A stretch of DNA of 36,383 nucleotides from positions 1 to 36,383 of the forward strand of contig SVLP01000026.1 of the NCBI GenBank assembly GCA_015067895.1. The letters run 5' to 3'. This DNA is from Oscillospiraceae bacterium. Lineage in GTDB: Bacteria; Bacillota_A; Clostridia; Oscillospirales; Oscillospiraceae. The position numbers were made by a program, and so were the translations under genes. This document shows positions 35,131-36,383 of the stretch, piece after piece (the stretch's first letter is position 1; every line of letters starts with the position of its first letter). The notes under the pieces were generated by a model. That model was not told the origin of the DNA and made no database searches. It was given only the letters and a program-made list of their open reading frames with translations.

Positions 35131-35394
35131 GGCGGGCGTCACTGACCCCGCCGACCATGGTGGGTGAGTGCCTACGCAAATCAGGAGCACCAGCTTCCCA
35201 CAACCACTGTCATTGCGAGGAGCGAAGCGACGCGGCAATCTCCTGGTACACCCTACGAAATTGAACGCAGTACCAGGAGATTGCCACGGCCTGCGGCCTC
35301 GCAATGACAGAGGTCATGGGCAGATGGTTCCCCTGATTTTACCATGGCTATTATCCAACCTGGTCGGCGGGGGCGGTGTCGCCCGCCCTACAGG
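35131..35394. repeat. Composite repeat containing cloverleaf copy D
   Basis: Core 35208-35309 has the TGTCATTGCGAG outer arms, a main stem CAATCTCCTGGTAC with complement, and side arm GGCC-TGC-GGCC. The outer flanks are exact 12-nt inverted repeats: CCCCGCCGACCA (35146-35157) and TGGTCGGCGGGG (35361-35372). The left flank also carries an imperfect palindrome, GGCGGG...CCCGCC, related to the 20-nt palindrome of copy C. It fills most of the 434-bp gap between rplA and the lipoprotein gene. Confidence 0.8.
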
Positions 35395-35407
35395 GGACGG
35401 AAAATAC

Positions 35408-35438
35408 AAAAACTCCGGAAAGCCGAGGCTTTCCGGAG
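35408..35438 (-). terminator. Terminator of the rplK-rplA operon
   Basis: CTCCGGAAAGCC (35413-35424) and GGCTTTCCGGAG (35427-35438) form a 12-bp stem. In minus orientation TTTTT (35408-35412) follows, about 18 bp after the rplA stop. Confidence 0.88.
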
Positions 35439-35455
35439 AATTGGAGCTATATCGA

Positions 35456-36148
35456 TTAGATATACTTGGCGGAGTTGACCTTGACGCCGGGGCCCATGGT
35501 GGCGGCGACGGTGCAGGAACGGATATACTGGCCCTTGGCAGCAGCGGGCTTGGCCTTGACGACAGCGCGAACCAGGGTGTCCATGTTCTCCTGCAGCTTC
35601 TCAACGCCGAAGGAGACCTTGCCGATGGGGCAGTGGATGATGTTGGTCTTGTCCAGACGATACTCGACCTTACCGGCCTTGATCTCCTTGACGGCAGCGC
35701 CGACGTTGGGGGTCACGGTGCCAGCCTTGGGGGAGGGCATCAGACCCTTGGGGCCCAGAACCTTACCCAGACGGCCGACGATACCCATCATGTCGGGGGA
35801 AGCGACGACCACGTCGAACTCGAACCAGTTCTCCTTGGTGATCTTCTCGACCAGATCCATGCCGCCGACGTAATCAGCGCCAGCAGCCTTGGCGTCCTCG
35901 ACCTTGGCGTCCTTGGTGAAGACCAGAACGCGGCGGGTCTTGCCGGTGCCGTTGGGCAGGACGACGGCGCCACGAACCTGCTGGTCAGCGTGACGGGAGT
36001 CAACACCCAACTTGATGTGCAGCTCGACGGTCTCGTCGAACTTGGCAGAGGCGGTCTTCACGACCAGATCCAGAGCCTCTGCGGGATCATACTGAACGGA
36101 GCGGTCAATCTGCTTGGCGCTCTCCTGATACTTTTTACCTCTAAACAA
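35456..36148 (-). CDS. rplA: 50S ribosomal protein L1
   Basis: The 230-residue product contributes to the L1 stalk that releases deacylated tRNA and, in many bacteria, represses its own operon. The family start [15 protein letters not shown], the segment [17 protein letters not shown] and the conserved [15 protein letters not shown] are present, as is the late [11 protein letters not shown] 36146-36148 is the start, with AGGAGG 8 nt upstream. It follows rplK by 81 bp with a small hairpin between. A terminator ends it, so rplJL are transcribed separately. Confidence 0.97.
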   Translation of the reverse strand: MFRGKKYQESAKQIDRSVQYDPAEALDLVVKTASAKFDETVELHIKLGVDSRHADQQVRGAVVLPNGTGKTRRVLVFTKDAKVEDAKAAGADYVGGMDLVEKITKENWFEFDVVVASPDMMGIVGRLGKVLGPKGLMPSPKAGTVTPNVGAAVKEIKAGKVEYRLDKTNIIHCPIGKVSFGVEKLQENMDTLVRAVVKAKPAAAKGQYIRSCTVAATMGPGVKVNSAKYI

Positions 36149-36197
36149 TGTAATTTCCTCCTATATCGTGGTGATGCGGAATAATCCTCCCACATTA

Positions 36198-36218
36198 CCG
36201 GGCCTTAGAGCAGCCCGG
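36198..36218 (-). other. Hairpin between rplK and rplA
   Basis: CCGGGC and GCCCGG form a 6-bp stem with a 9-nt loop and no T run. It could be a processing site or part of the L1 regulatory region; not tested. Confidence 0.35.
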
Positions 36219-36229
36219 ACAGCAATTTA

Positions 36230-36383
36230 TCAATCAACAACAGTGACGCCCATGGAGCGGCAGGTACCCTTGACCTGGGAAATGGCGGACTCCAGAGAGA
36301 CGCAGTTCAGGTCGGGCATCTTGGTCTTGGCGATCTCCTCGACCTGAGCCATGGTCAGGGAACCGACCTTGGTCTTGTTGGGA
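36230..36383 (-). CDS. rplK: 50S ribosomal protein L11, C-terminal part
   Basis: The window ends inside this gene; about 51 C-terminal residues are visible, ending SMGVTVVD and TGA at 36230-36232. The segment [20 protein letters not shown] and the downstream MPDLNC region match the L11 C-terminal RNA-binding domain, which contacts the GTPase-associated rRNA. Adjacency to rplA confirms it. The 5' part and any promoter lie beyond the window. Confidence 0.97.
   Translation of the reverse strand, partial: PNKTKVGSLTMAQVEEIAKTKMPDLNCVSLESAISQVKGTCRSMGVTVVD

Noticed and set aside
23060..35309. CRISPR array
   Set aside because: The repeated units are palindromic, about 100-120 bp, and kilobases apart; there are no regular spacers and no cas genes.

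Overview
The window reads as a chromosome segment from a high-GC Firmicute, most likely a gut Oscillospiraceae/Ruminococcaceae-type Clostridia. The grounds are strong AGGAGG ribosome-binding sites, several TTG/GTG starts, a T-box riboswitch before alaS, a ribosomal L10 leader, a DUF2089 regulator and comEC-holA gene order, with GC-rich coding sequence and AT-rich promoters. This is inference from sequence character; no marker search was run. No prophage, CRISPR array, transposase, tRNA or rRNA was seen.

Layout. 1-106 is the tail of a SnoaL/NTF2-like gene, followed by a terminator and a MITE-like repeat. 529-5684 (+) is secA, pgeF and an orphan peptide-binding lipoprotein. 5739-6772 (-) is a DUF2089 regulator with two small related membrane proteins. 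7007-11115 (-) is a MarR regulator with a heterodimeric ABC exporter. 11343-12026 (+) is a VTT-family membrane protein and 12062-12934 (-) a DMT permease, divergent from pepF plus a small gene (13208-15282, +). An AT-rich membrane-protein gene (15342-15893, -) precedes T-box-alaS (+). Then come comEC, holA, a TOPRIM/RNase M5-like gene, a small membrane protein, an ABC-F ATPase, a membrane-anchored MerR regulator, and an Mrp-type Fe-S carrier with a zinc-ribbon partner (all +). The last third is on the minus strand: a small unknown gene, a CofE-like ligase, a membrane protein with nagZ, then rplL, rplJ, a small membrane protein, a lipoprotein, rplA and the end of rplK.

Functions group into protein export and cell-envelope maintenance (secA, pgeF, nagZ, lipoproteins), translation (alaS, rplK/A/J/L, ABC-F), DNA uptake and replication (comEC, holA) and regulated membrane cassettes. 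Intergenic regions carry interspersed palindromic repeats: four copies of a roughly 100-120 bp element that can fold as a cloverleaf, a triple-palindrome element between the alaS T-box and its gene, a palindrome before mrp and a MITE-like unit before secA.

The most promising under-described items are: (i) the MerR protein fused to a five-helix membrane domain and an extracytoplasmic domain, with a perfect dyad in a 19-bp promoter spacer; (ii) the DUF2089 cassette with an inverted repeat inside its promoter spacer and two membrane proteins sharing one C-terminal tail; (iii) the cloverleaf repeats with compensatory changes; and (iv) two envelope-gene promoters sharing a CTTAAG box at identical spacing, both lying between rplA and rplJ.
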